A program made the translations under genes and the position numbers. Below, in pieces: positions 8,078 to 15,675 of a stretch of 53,751 nucleotides of DNA (positions are counted from its first letter, which is position 1; each line of letters begins with the position of its first letter). Under the pieces are notes generated by a model, which was not told the origin of the DNA, searched no databases, and worked only from the letters and a program-made list of their open reading frames with translations. Origin of the DNA: Bacillota bacterium (GTDB lineage: Bacteria; Vulcanimicrobiota; JAJTBE01); assembly GCA_021287065.1 (NCBI GenBank), contig JAJTBE010000217.1:1-53751 (forward strand), given 5' to 3'.

Positions 8078-8689
8078 TTGATTAGAATTGGTGTTCTGGC
8101 AATGCAGGGAGCCTTTGAGGAACATATCAAAGCTTTACAGGCTCTTGGAGTGGAAACTGCAGAGGTCAGACTGGAAAAAGATCTTGAAAATATTGATGGG
8201 ATAATAATTCCCGGAGGCGAATCCACAACAATAGGAAAAATGCTTGACAGCTATAATCTTACAGACAGGCTTATTTCCATGGGTAAAGAAGGTTTTCCCA
8301 TGTTTGGAACATGTGCAGGGATGATAATGCTGAGCAGGGAGATTGAAGACGGACTCCCCGGACAGACCAGCCTTGGTCTGTTGAAAGTAGTTTCATGCCG
8401 CAATGCTTATGGAAGACAGATAAATAGTTTTGAAACGGATCTGGCTATCAGGGATCTTGGTGAAAAGCCTTTCAGGGCAGTTTTTATAAGAGCTCCGATA
8501 ATAAGCGAAGTAAAAAACAACGTGACAATTCTTGCCAAATTTCAGGATAAAATCGTAGCCGTGAAAGAAGATAACATTCTGGCTCTGGCGTTTCATCCGG
8601 AACTGACTGACGATTACCGTTTCCATGAGTATTTCATTGAGATGGTGAAAGGCTGGAGGAAAGAAAATGGTAAAAACAACCTTAATTGA
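8078..8689 (+). CDS. pdxT: Pyridoxal 5'-phosphate synthase glutaminase subunit
   Basis: 203 aa. The start is TTG at 8078, with GGAGG 6 nt upstream and the normal family N-terminus (IRIGVLAMQGAFEEH) right after it. A longer frame back to 7877 crosses the divergent promoter and is rejected. Class I glutaminase features are the oxyanion loop GGEST (46-50), nucleophile C79 in FGTCAG, and the H173/E175 pair (FHPEL). It supplies ammonia from glutamine to PdxS, which makes PLP from ribose 5-phosphate and glyceraldehyde 3-phosphate. pdxS, usually adjacent, is not in this window. The next gene overlaps its end. Confidence 0.95.
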   Translation: MIRIGVLAMQGAFEEHIKALQALGVETAEVRLEKDLENIDGIIIPGGESTTIGKMLDSYNLTDRLISMGKEGFPMFGTCAGMIMLSREIEDGLPGQTSLGLLKVVSCRNAYGRQINSFETDLAIRDLGEKPFRAVFIRAPIISEVKNNVTILAKFQDKIVAVKEDNILALAFHPELTDDYRFHEYFIEMVKGWRKENGKNNLN

Positions 8690-9083
8690 GCTTGATACAG
8701 TGGGCTTTTGCGATATCAGGGACATAACATCCGAATTGGAATTAAAAATGAAAGATTCGGGTTTGAAATCCGGGGTCATCACTGTTTTTGTTCCCGGAGC
8801 CACAGGGGCTGTTACCACAATAGAATTTGAAGATGGAAATGTAAGGGATTTTAAAGCATTTTGGGAGAAAATTATCCCGAAAGACGAATTTTACGCCCAC
8901 AACGCTCGCTGGGGCGATGGAAACGGTTTCTCCCATATAAGAGCTTCTGTGCTTGGGCCTTCTTTATCCATACCATTTGTTGAAGGCAAGCTTACTCTTG
9001 GAACCTGGCAACAGGTGATCTTCATCGATTTTGACAACCGACGAAGATCCCGTACCATAGTTGTCCAGTTAATGGGTGAATAA
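8667..9083 (+). CDS. YjbQ/UPF0047 family protein (secondary thiamine-phosphate synthase type)
   Basis: 138 aa, full family length. Conserved blocks are present: 'TVFVPGATGAVTTIEFE', 'YAHNARWGDGNGFSHIRAS', 'GPSLSIPF' and 'LTLGTWQQVIFIDFD', containing the His/Asn/Asp residues of the putative metal and active site. Members have weak thiamine-phosphate synthase activity; the main cellular role is uncertain. The ATG overlaps the last 23 nt of pdxT, with its GGAGG site inside pdxT, so the pair is translationally linked, joining PLP and possibly thiamine cofactor functions. Confidence 0.93.
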   Translation: MVKTTLIELDTVGFCDIRDITSELELKMKDSGLKSGVITVFVPGATGAVTTIEFEDGNVRDFKAFWEKIIPKDEFYAHNARWGDGNGFSHIRASVLGPSLSIPFVEGKLTLGTWQQVIFIDFDNRRRSRTIVVQLMGE

Positions 9084-9089
9084 GCGGTT

Positions 9090-9794
9090 TTAGAATGTGC
9101 CCGTAATTTTTTCGAGGAGATTTCTGGCGGCGCTCTGTTCCGCCTCTTTTTTTGATGTACCTTCTCCTTCGCCGTTGTGTACTGATCCGACTTCCACCTT
9201 CACTTTAAACACTTTTCTGTGAGGGGGTCCAATCTCATCAACTACATTATAATTGGGCAGAGCTTTAAAATGTTTCTGAGAATACTCCTGAAGGTATGAT
9301 TTAAAATCTTTCAGTGGTGTTTTAACATCGAGGCACTCATTGAAGATTGTCTCAACAAACTTATAAGCAATGTCAAAACCCTGATCCAGAAAAATTGCGC
9401 CTATCAGAGCTTCCAGGGCGTCGGAGAGAATTGATGCTCTGTGTCTTCCGCCGCTGGCATCTTCACCTTTTCCCAAAAACAGATAAGATCCCAGATCTAT
9501 ATTTTTCGCCCTCTCCGCAAGGGATTCTGAGCTTACAAGACTCGATTTGAGGAGGGCTAAATCGCCCTCCTGCCAGTTCGGATATCTGGTGTAAATCAGG
9601 TGGCTGATAATCAGTCCTAATACCGAATCTCCGAGAAACTCAAGTCTTTCGTTACTTCTTTTGATTTCCTCATTTTCATAGACAAATGAGTCATGCACAA
9701 GAGAACGGAACAGAATCTCCCTGTCGTTGAAGACTATTCCTAATGCCGCTTCTACATTATCTAATTGTTGTGAAAATTCGTTCAAATCATTCAT
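9090..9794 (-). CDS. rnc: Ribonuclease III
   Basis: 234 aa, standard length. The nuclease domain contains the signature NERLEFLGDSVLGL at about 47-60 with the metal-binding Glu/Asp, and 'SDALEALIGAIFLDQG' as the second acidic cluster. A double-stranded RNA-binding domain occupies ~160-230 (ends 'SKKEAEQSAARNLLEKI'). It processes rRNA precursors and cleaves structured RNAs in the cytoplasm. Its ATG shares one base with the fabF stop (TGATG), so translation is coupled. The pdxT-yjbQ pair ends 6 nt away on the other strand. Confidence 0.97.
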   Translation of the reverse strand: MNDLNEFSQQLDNVEAALGIVFNDREILFRSLVHDSFVYENEEIKRSNERLEFLGDSVLGLIISHLIYTRYPNWQEGDLALLKSSLVSSESLAERAKNIDLGSYLFLGKGEDASGGRHRASILSDALEALIGAIFLDQGFDIAYKFVETIFNECLDVKTPLKDFKSYLQEYSQKHFKALPNYNVVDEIGPPHRKVFKVKVEVGSVHNGEGEGTSKKEAEQSAARNLLEKITGTF

Positions 9795-11038
9795 CAGATG
9801 TATTTCTTGAAACAGAGAACTGAATTTTGTCCACCGAAGCCAAACGAGTTGTTCATTGCATACTCAACTTTTGTATGTCTGGCAACATTGGGGCAATAGT
9901 CGAGGTCACATTCGGGATCCTGATTTTCAAGGTTGATTGTCGGAGGAATAATATCGTCCCTGCAAGCCAGAATACAGGCTGCTGATTCGATGGCTCCTGC
10001 GGCGCCGAGAAGGTGTCCCACTGATGATTTTGTAGATGAAACCACCAGATTTTTAGCGTGTTCGCCAAATACCTTTTTAATTGCTCTTGTCTCAGCAATG
10101 TCGCCAATGGGTGTTGATGTGCCATGGGCATTGATGTAGTTGATCTTTTCAGGTTCGATCTCAGCATCTTTCAAAGCCATCTTCATTGCGTGAGCGGCTC
10201 CCAGTCCCTCGGGATGGGGCTGTGTGAAGTGGTGGGCATCAGCGCTCATTCCAAAACCGATGATCTCGGCATAGATTTTTGCGCCTCTCTCCTGAGCTGA
10301 TTCGAGAGATTCAAGCATCATAACCACTGAACCTTCTCCCATTACAAAGCCGTCCCTGTCTTTGTCGAAAGGTCTTGAAGCTTTCTGCGGTTCATCGTTA
10401 CGTGTTGAAACCGCTTTCATTGAGCAGAATCCTGCAATGCTGAGAGGGGTAATGGAAGCTTCGGTTCCTCCCGCCAGCATCATCTTCACTTTTCCTTCTC
10501 TGATAGACTGGAAAGCGAGTCCGATGTTATGTCCTGCTGTAGCACAAGCTGTAACTACGCAATAGTTGGGTCCCATAAGGCCGTAATTCATAGCCGCCAT
10601 ACCTGCGGGCATGTTTGCAAGCATCATAGGAATAAAGAAGGGGCTGACTTTTGAGGGTCCCTGATTCATAAGAACTTCGTGGGTTTTTTCAAAAATCATC
10701 ATTCCGCCGATTCCTGAACCTATAGCTACACCTATGTCAAAACGATTTTCGTCTGTAACCTGTACACCACTGTCATCCATACAGAGCTTTGTAGCCGCTA
10801 CGGAAAACTGCAGAAAACGATCATATCTTCTTGCATCTTTTTTGTTCATATAAAGACCGGGGTCAAAATCTTTGACTTCTGCCGCAATCTTTGCATCTGT
10901 CTGGGAAGCATCAAAAAGTGTAATATTTCCAATTGCTGATTTTCCCTCTTTGACTGCATTCCAGAGCGTGTCCGTACCTGCTCCAAAAGGCGATATTACA
11001 CCCATTCCGGTTACGACTACTCTGTGTTTATTGCTCAT
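9794..11038 (-). CDS. fabF: Beta-ketoacyl-[acyl carrier protein] synthase II
   Basis: 414 aa. The complete Cys-His-His triad is present: C165 ('VTACATAG'), H305 ('INAHGTSTP') and H342 ('SSVGHLLGAAG'). It condenses malonyl-ACP with acyl-ACP in fatty-acid elongation. It starts with AGAGGTG 6 nt upstream. The fabF-rnc pair is a widespread arrangement, normally preceded by acpP. Here no acpP lies upstream; instead there is a 270-nt intergenic stretch with the terminator of rdgB, so fabF probably has its own promoter there. Confidence 0.97.
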   Translation of the reverse strand: MSNKHRVVVTGMGVISPFGAGTDTLWNAVKEGKSAIGNITLFDASQTDAKIAAEVKDFDPGLYMNKKDARRYDRFLQFSVAATKLCMDDSGVQVTDENRFDIGVAIGSGIGGMMIFEKTHEVLMNQGPSKVSPFFIPMMLANMPAGMAAMNYGLMGPNYCVVTACATAGHNIGLAFQSIREGKVKMMLAGGTEASITPLSIAGFCSMKAVSTRNDEPQKASRPFDKDRDGFVMGEGSVVMMLESLESAQERGAKIYAEIIGFGMSADAHHFTQPHPEGLGAAHAMKMALKDAEIEPEKINYINAHGTSTPIGDIAETRAIKKVFGEHAKNLVVSSTKSSVGHLLGAAGAIESAACILACRDDIIPPTINLENQDPECDLDYCPNVARHTKVEYAMNNSFGFGGQNSVLCFKKYI

Positions 11039-11191
11039 AATTCACCTCTTGATTAATATACTGTCAGAATAAATAAGATTCGCCGATAAAGCGTTATTAT
11101 TCTTTATCATAAACGGCGTGAAGCATTTTTCAATATGAGAAGAATAATTGAAGAATCCTTCCCCCCGCTTAAGATCGGAAATTAGTGCTTT

Positions 11192-11229
11192 TAAACAAAA
11201 CAAAGAGTTTTCCTCTTCAGGAAAGCTCT
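11192..11229 (-). terminator. Intrinsic terminator of rdgB
   Basis: On the minus strand AGAGCTTTCC (11229-11220) pairs with GGAAAACTCT (11213-11204) around a 6-nt loop with one G-U, followed by TTTGTTTTGTTT. It sits about 80 nt after the rdgB stop and ahead of fabF. Confidence 0.75.
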
Positions 11230-11309
11230 AATTTTCTGACAAAAAAATGTTCGAGTCAGATTTAACTCTTCCTTTAAAAAACATCAAAAACACTATATTA
11301 TATTGCAAC

Positions 11310-11900
11310 CTATTTATCAAGATGTTTCCTGATATTTTCGAATGCTTTTGCCCGATGGCTTATCCGGTTTTTTATCTCCGGCTCAAGTTCAGCCAGATGT
11401 CTGTCATACTCAGGAACAAAGAAAACCGGATCATATCCGAATCCGAATGAACCTTTTGCTTCATTGCCGATTCTGCCTTCGAGGGTTCCCGATTCGGTTC
11501 TGATATCATTTTCAGAATAAACCACAACACAGCAGCATCTGAATCTGGCTCCTCTGTTATTTTCCGGAACATCTTTCATACGGGAAAGAATAATTTCATT
11601 TCTCTCTGAGAATGGCATGTCCGGTTTTATAAACCTTGCAGAGTGGATTCCCGGTTCGCCGTTGAAAGCGTCGATTTCAAGCCCTGAATCATCAGCAATA
11701 GTAGGGATGCCGGTTAATTTATAATAATGCATGGCTTTTTTCAGGGAATTTTCATAATAAGAATCACCATCTTCCACAGGCTGAGGCAGTCCGGGATAAT
11801 CATCAAGACTTTTAATTCTATGGGTATAATCCGAGAGAATCTTTGTTATCTCTTCAACCTTATGCTGATTGTTTGTTGCAAGGAGAATAAAATCGCTCAT
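11310..11900 (-). CDS. rdgB: XTP/dITP diphosphatase (RdgB/HAM1 family)
   Basis: 196 aa from the ATG at 11900; a TTG two codons upstream is also possible (AAAGGAA site). Family motifs are 'LLATNNQHKVEEI' (start), 'TIADDSGLEIDAF' with the catalytic Asp pair, 'GEPGIHSARF', 'GFGYDPVFFVPE' (substrate loop) and 'NRISHRAKAF'. It hydrolyses non-canonical purine nucleotides (dITP, XTP) to monophosphates, keeping them out of DNA. It is divergent from the methyltransferase gene and followed by its own terminator. Confidence 0.96.
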   Translation of the reverse strand: MSDFILLATNNQHKVEEITKILSDYTHRIKSLDDYPGLPQPVEDGDSYYENSLKKAMHYYKLTGIPTIADDSGLEIDAFNGEPGIHSARFIKPDMPFSERNEIILSRMKDVPENNRGARFRCCCVVVYSENDIRTESGTLEGRIGNEAKGSFGFGYDPVFFVPEYDRHLAELEPEIKNRISHRAKAFENIRKHLDK

Positions 11901-12000
11901 CAGCAAAATTTCCTTTCGATTTTTTGTTTTTTCAGTTTTCCGTCTGCATATAATACATCATCGAAATATTAATTGCCATATCCTTATAAAAAAAAGCATA

Positions 12001-12029
12001 AAGACACCCCGGATGTAATTGTGTATAAT
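12001..12029 (+). promoter_or_regulatory. Promoter of the rRNA methyltransferase gene
   Basis: AAGACA (12001-12006), 17-nt spacer, TATAAT (12024-12029). It lies 36 bp upstream of the chosen ATG at 12066, and it falls inside the longer possible reading frame, which supports the shorter start. Confidence 0.55.
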
Positions 12030-12065
12030 CATGATATGAATATGAAAGGAAGCAATCGGGTAAAC

Positions 12066-13268
12066 ATGAAAAACAGCCAGATTATTTTAAAACCCGGGAG
12101 AGAAAAGAACCTTCTGAAAAAACATCCCTGGGTGTTTTCAGGGGGAATACAGAAAGTTAACGGCGATCCGATGCCGGGAGATACCGTTACAGCCGTGTCG
12201 TCAAAAGGTGAATTTACAGCCTATTGCGCATTCAGCCCCCAGTCGCAGATAAGACTGAGAGTGTGGTCGTGGAATGAAAAAGACAAAATTAACGAGGGAT
12301 TCTTCGACGAAAAAATCAGGACCGCAATAGCGTTGCGAAAAAATCTTGGTCTTTTTTCTGATCCCACAATCAACAACAGCTGCAGGGTTATTAATTCCGA
12401 ATCAGACGGTTTACCCGGAATTATTGCTGATCTTTACAACAGACATATTGTGGTTCAGTTTCTTACCACAGGAGCAGAAAAGTGGAAAGATGTGATCTGC
12501 CGCGTACTTTACAAGCAACTCGACCCGATCTGCTTTTATGAAAGATCCGATTCTGACGAAAGATTGCTTGAAGGACTAAAAAAGAGAAACGGATTGATTT
12601 CCGGCAATGGACCCTCAAAAACTGTGGAGATTGTTGAAAACGGTATTAAAATGCTGGTTGACATAAAAGAAGGACACAAAACCGGTTTTTATATCGATCA
12701 GAGAAATAACAGGCGGTTAATAAGAGATTTTGCCGCAGGCAAAGATGTTCTGAACTGTTTTTCATATACCGGCGGCTTTTCACTCAATGCTGCCGCAGGG
12801 GGAGCAAAGCATATTGTTTCAGCCGATGCTTCTAAAAAAGTTCTTGAAACAGCAGCAGCCAATGTTGCCCTCAATGGATTTTCACCTGATAAATTTACAT
12901 TTGTTGAAAGTGATGTTTTTAAACTTCTCAGACAGTACAAAGAAGAAGAAAGATATTTTGATCTTATTGTTCTTGATCCGCCTAAGTTTGTTTCCGGAAC
13001 GGCAAAGCTTGAAACCGCTCTGCGAGGCTATAAGGATTTAAACCTTCAGGCATTGAGAATTCTGAAACCCGGCGGTGTGTTATTTACATTTTCGTGTTCA
13101 GGAAGCGTTACCGATGAAATGTTCCAGAAAGCGACAGCGTGGGCAGCTCTTGATGCGGAGTGCAGTGCTTCGGTAATCGGAAAAATGATACAGGGACCCG
13201 ACCATCCGGTTTTACTCAGTTTTCCCGAAAGTTCCTATCTTAAAGGTTTAGTATTGTACAAATCTTAG
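12066..13268 (+). CDS. rlmI: Class I SAM-dependent rRNA methyltransferase (RlmI-like)
   Basis: 400 aa from the ATG at 12066, where the usual family N-terminus begins (ILKPGREKNLLKKHPWVFSG); the earlier in-frame ATG at 11973 precedes the promoter. An N-terminal PUA domain (~1-75) is followed by a linking beta domain and a Rossmann methyltransferase domain with SAM loop 'NCFSYTGGFSLNAA', 'VLDPPKF' and 'FTFSCSGS', whose Cys is the RlmI-type catalytic Cys. Family members make m5C in 23S rRNA (C1962 in E. coli) or act on nearby rRNA positions; the exact target here is inferred. Confidence 0.9.
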   Translation: MKNSQIILKPGREKNLLKKHPWVFSGGIQKVNGDPMPGDTVTAVSSKGEFTAYCAFSPQSQIRLRVWSWNEKDKINEGFFDEKIRTAIALRKNLGLFSDPTINNSCRVINSESDGLPGIIADLYNRHIVVQFLTTGAEKWKDVICRVLYKQLDPICFYERSDSDERLLEGLKKRNGLISGNGPSKTVEIVENGIKMLVDIKEGHKTGFYIDQRNNRRLIRDFAAGKDVLNCFSYTGGFSLNAAAGGAKHIVSADASKKVLETAAANVALNGFSPDKFTFVESDVFKLLRQYKEEERYFDLIVLDPPKFVSGTAKLETALRGYKDLNLQALRILKPGGVLFTFSCSGSVTDEMFQKATAWAALDAECSASVIGKMIQGPDHPVLLSFPESSYLKGLVLYKS

Positions 13269-13272
13269 ATTT

Positions 13273-13328
13273 GTTAACAAAGTGGAAACATAAAGATTAT
13301 TGCCATTGGTGTATCTTTGCGATAAAAT
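13273..13328 (+). promoter_or_regulatory. Activator box and promoter of glycine-zipper gene 1
   Basis: GTTAACAAAGTGGAAACA (13273-13290), 9 nt, TTGCCA (13300-13305), 17 nt, TAAAAT (13323-13328). The box position relative to -35 is the same, within 1 nt, as before the next two genes. Predicted leader is about 35-40 nt. Confidence 0.7.
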
Positions 13329-13370
13329 AGGATTGTATCAAAGTAAGCAACCTGACGGAGGATTAAATAA

Positions 13371-13874
13371 ATGAATATGAATTCCATTGCATCACAGCTT
13401 CCGACCACCCCGGTTTTTCTTAAAGGCGCTACGGACAAAATCGAAAAGATGATGAACAAAGAGCCTGAAGTAAGAACAATGGGGCTTGATCAGATAGATC
13501 TTTCAGCAGAGAATCCTATTAAGAAGCATTTTTCTCCGGGCAGAGTGCTCTTCAGAACTGCAATAGGTGCAGCAATGGGCGCAGCAGCCCTGGCTTTATC
13601 AGGGGGCGGCGTTCTGGCAACTGCAGCAGTGGGAGCGATGATCTGGGGCGGAATCGGCGCATTAACGGGAGCTGTTGTTGGCGGCGTCAGCGGACACGCC
13701 CTCGGACACACAGCATCAGTGGCAACAGTGGGAGCTACCACAGGAGGACTGGCAGGAGCTGCTGGCGGAGCTATTAAAGGAGCTGTACTCGGCGGACTGG
13801 CAGGTCTCGTCGGAGCAGGTCCCGCTATGTCAGGAGCAATTGTCGGCGGTGTGTTGTCAGCTATCGGAATATAA
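13371..13874 (+). CDS. Glycine-zipper protein 1
   Basis: 167 aa with a GGAGG site. Residues 1-50 are a polar leader beginning MNMNSIASQLPTTPV and ending in 'LDQIDLSAEN' (D40). Residues ~57-167 are a continuous Gly/Ala-rich region of repeated GxxxG-type steps (GAAMGAAALALSGGG, GGIGALTGAVVGGVSG, GGLAGAAGGAIKGAVLGG), i.e. several membrane-compatible helices, like glycine-zipper domains that insert or oligomerise in membranes. No signal peptide is present. Two similar genes follow, each with its own box promoter. Function unknown; a membrane-inserting effector, a shell or structural protein are options. Confidence 0.82.
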   Translation: MNMNSIASQLPTTPVFLKGATDKIEKMMNKEPEVRTMGLDQIDLSAENPIKKHFSPGRVLFRTAIGAAMGAAALALSGGGVLATAAVGAMIWGGIGALTGAVVGGVSGHALGHTASVATVGATTGGLAGAAGGAIKGAVLGGLAGLVGAGPAMSGAIVGGVLSAIGI

Positions 13875-13904
13875 ATACTGATTATTCACAAATTCTGATA
13901 TATA

Positions 13905-13949
13905 AAAAAGCAGCATAAATTAACCAGACAGGTAAAAATGCTGTTTTTT
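13905..13949 (+). terminator. Intrinsic terminator of glycine-zipper gene 1
   Basis: CAGCAT (13911-13916) pairs with ATGCTG (13938-13943), flanked by an A-run and followed by six T (13944-13949). Confidence 0.75.
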
Positions 13950-13982
13950 ATTTCCTGGATAATTTCTCATGGAAAGTAATCT

Positions 13983-14037
13983 GTTAACATTTTTGAAACA
14001 TGATTTTGTTGTTAATATGTCATTTATGCTTTATAAT
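13983..14037 (+). promoter_or_regulatory. Activator box and promoter of glycine-zipper gene 2
   Basis: GTTAACATTTTTGAAACA (13983-14000), 8 nt, TTGTTA (14009-14014), 17 nt, TATAAT (14032-14037), then 34 nt to the ATG. This is the clearest example of the shared box. Confidence 0.75.
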
Positions 14038-14071
14038 TGTATTAACAAACAGAACTAAGCGGAGGACAAAA

Positions 14072-14593
14072 ATGAACATTAATTCAGTATCAACACCAAT
14101 ACTGCAAACCACCACACCGGCAGTGAAAAATGAAGCGGCAAAACCTGAATCAGCAACAGCAGCTGCAGGCGACAAAGTCGAATTAGGTTCAAACACTCAG
14201 GATATAAGCAATACTTACAGCCAGCCTCAGATTAAGGATAAGATTACCCCTGAGAAAGCCCGTCTTTATGCTTCCCTTGCAGCAACAGGATTTGCCCTTG
14301 TTGCAGGAGCTGCGGTTGTAGGTCTTTCAGGAGGAAATCCCCTTGTAGCTGCAGGTATAGGCGCAGCATTCGGAGGAGTAGCCGGTTCAGCTACAGGAGC
14401 TGCATTCGGCGGACTCACAGGCTTGCTTCTTGCCCAGCCCGGCAAAGGAATGAAAATCGGCGCAGTAGTATTCGGTCTTCTGGGAGCAGCAGGCGGAGCT
14501 GCCAAAGCACTGGCTATAACAGGCCTTGCAGGTGCACTTGGCGGAGGGGCAGCAACAGGAGCTGCATTGGGAGCTTTGCTTTCCATCTTTTAA
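14072..14593 (+). CDS. Glycine-zipper protein 2
   Basis: 173 aa from the ATG at 14072 (GCGGAGG upstream; the frame extends back to 14000 through the promoter, rejected). The leader MNINSVSTPILQTTTPAV... ends in GDKVELGSN with D34. After a ~25-residue linker, residues ~63-173 are Gly/Ala-rich helices (GAAVVGLSGGNPLVAAGIGA, GGVAGSATGAAFGGLTG, GLLGAAGGAAKALAITG). The leader closely matches that of gene 3 although the linkers differ. No catalytic motif or signal peptide. Paralogue of genes 1 and 3; function unknown. Confidence 0.82.
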   Translation: MNINSVSTPILQTTTPAVKNEAAKPESATAAAGDKVELGSNTQDISNTYSQPQIKDKITPEKARLYASLAATGFALVAGAAVVGLSGGNPLVAAGIGAAFGGVAGSATGAAFGGLTGLLLAQPGKGMKIGAVVFGLLGAAGGAAKALAITGLAGALGGGAATGAALGALLSIF

Positions 14594-14635
14594 GCATCCG
14601 GAAACTTTCTGATTTCACATTTCACAGAAAAATTT

Positions 14636-14675
14636 ACAGCACTATGGATTTCTAAAAGCATAGTGCTGTTTTGTT
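14636..14675 (+). terminator. Intrinsic terminator of glycine-zipper gene 2
   Basis: ACAGCACTATG (14636-14646) pairs perfectly with CATAGTGCTGT (14659-14669), followed by TTTTGTT. Confidence 0.92.
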
Positions 14676-14939
14676 ATATATTCAATATTATGTAAGAAAA
14701 TACTTATACAATTCTGCAAGAAACTTATTATATCAGATGAACCGCCTCACCCTTTTGCAAAGAGTTCGCTACAGCAATGGGCTAATACCACTGAATTAAG
14801 GTATGGATTTGTCTGATCACCCACGGGAATTTTAACTGCTATTATACTATTTTCGTAAATTACGCATAAGTCTGTCAACCGGGGATTTTTTTCAAAAATA
14901 AAGGTGAAACAGGATTAACTTACTAAAATCAGGCAATCT
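14676..14939 (+). other. Intergenic stretch between glycine-zipper genes 2 and 3
   Basis: Together with its flanking terminator and promoter, about 440 nt lack a gene. I see no credible reading frame, RNA fold or repeat in 14676-14939. It is AT-rich, with a short less AT-rich island near 14740-14830. Confidence 0.5.
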
Positions 14940-14995
14940 GTTAACATATTTGCAACATTAAGGCACTTGAAAACAATTGGCGTTGAATTTATAAT
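14940..14995 (+). promoter_or_regulatory. Activator box and promoter of glycine-zipper gene 3
   Basis: GTTAACATATTTGCAACA (14940-14957), 9 nt, TTGAAA (14967-14972), 17 nt, TATAAT (14990-14995), then 37 nt to the ATG. Confidence 0.75.
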
Positions 14996-15032
14996 ATAAC
15001 CAAGATAAATGAAAACAAAACGGAGGATTACG

Positions 15033-15515
15033 ATGAACATACAATCACTTTCAACACCACTTCCCAGCACAGCATCATATGTAAGAGGGGAATCAGCAAA
15101 AGTATCAGCACAGCCCAATCACGCAATTTCAGATAAAGTGGAACTGGGTTCAACAAGCTCCACATCAAGCCATTATTCAGCAGGCAAAGTGCTCACAAGA
15201 GCAGCAACCGGAGCACTGGCAGGAGCCTGTCTCATCGCAATGTCAGGCGGCGGCATTCTCGCAGCAGCCGGCGTAGGTGCAGCAGTATGGGGCGCTCTCG
15301 GATTTGTAACCGGAGCAGTAATCGGCGGAGTAGCCGGTCTTGCAGCAGGACACCCCGGAGCAGGCGCAGCAGTAGGCGGAGCCGTAACCGGTGGAATCGG
15401 AGCATTCAGCGGAGCTATTAAAGGAGCCGTAATCGGCGGCCTGGCTGGAATGTTCGGAGGCGGACCCATGGCAGGAGCCATTGCAGGCGGATTGTTATCA
15501 GCAGCCACAATGTAA
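15033..15515 (+). CDS. Glycine-zipper protein 3
   Basis: 160 aa from the ATG at 15033 (ACGGAGG upstream; an in-frame ATG at 15009 has no ribosome site). The leader MNIQSLSTPLPSTASYV... ends in SDKVELGST with D34, the same position as in protein 2. Residues ~52-160 are Gly/Ala-rich: GALAGACLIAMSGGGILAAA, GAVIGGVAGLAAG, GGAVTGGIGAFSGAIKGAVI. This part is closer to protein 1 (shared VLxRxAxGA, SGGGxLA, AIKGAV, GGLAG). Function unknown; probably membrane-associating. Confidence 0.82.
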   Translation: MNIQSLSTPLPSTASYVRGESAKVSAQPNHAISDKVELGSTSSTSSHYSAGKVLTRAATGALAGACLIAMSGGGILAAAGVGAAVWGALGFVTGAVIGGVAGLAAGHPGAGAAVGGAVTGGIGAFSGAIKGAVIGGLAGMFGGGPMAGAIAGGLLSAATM

Positions 15516-15554
15516 CGGACTATTCGGATAATAAGGCATATTGTTAAGAAAATA

Positions 15555-15588
15555 AATAACCGGTGGGATTAACATCGGTTATTTTGTT
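15555..15588 (+). terminator. Intrinsic terminator of glycine-zipper gene 3
   Basis: AATAACCG (15555-15562) pairs with CGGTTATT (15576-15583), followed by TTGTTT. Confidence 0.75.
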
Positions 15589-15675
15589 TCCCACTTGTTT
15601 TCAGGTAAGATAAGAAAGGATAATGATGGTCTTTTCCGAATAAACAATGAAAATAATTATGAGGCAATTTTTTCA

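Noticed and set aside
11039-11309. Missing acpP upstream of fabF
   Set aside because: All frames were checked by eye; no DSL motif or ACP-sized frame is present, only the rdgB terminator and AT-rich sequence.
13490-15508. Minus-strand Pro/Ala-rich frames across the glycine-zipper genes
   Set aside because: They are reverse reads of GGA/GCA codons (Pro/Ala-rich), with no start signals; the plus-strand genes have promoters, GGAGG and terminators.
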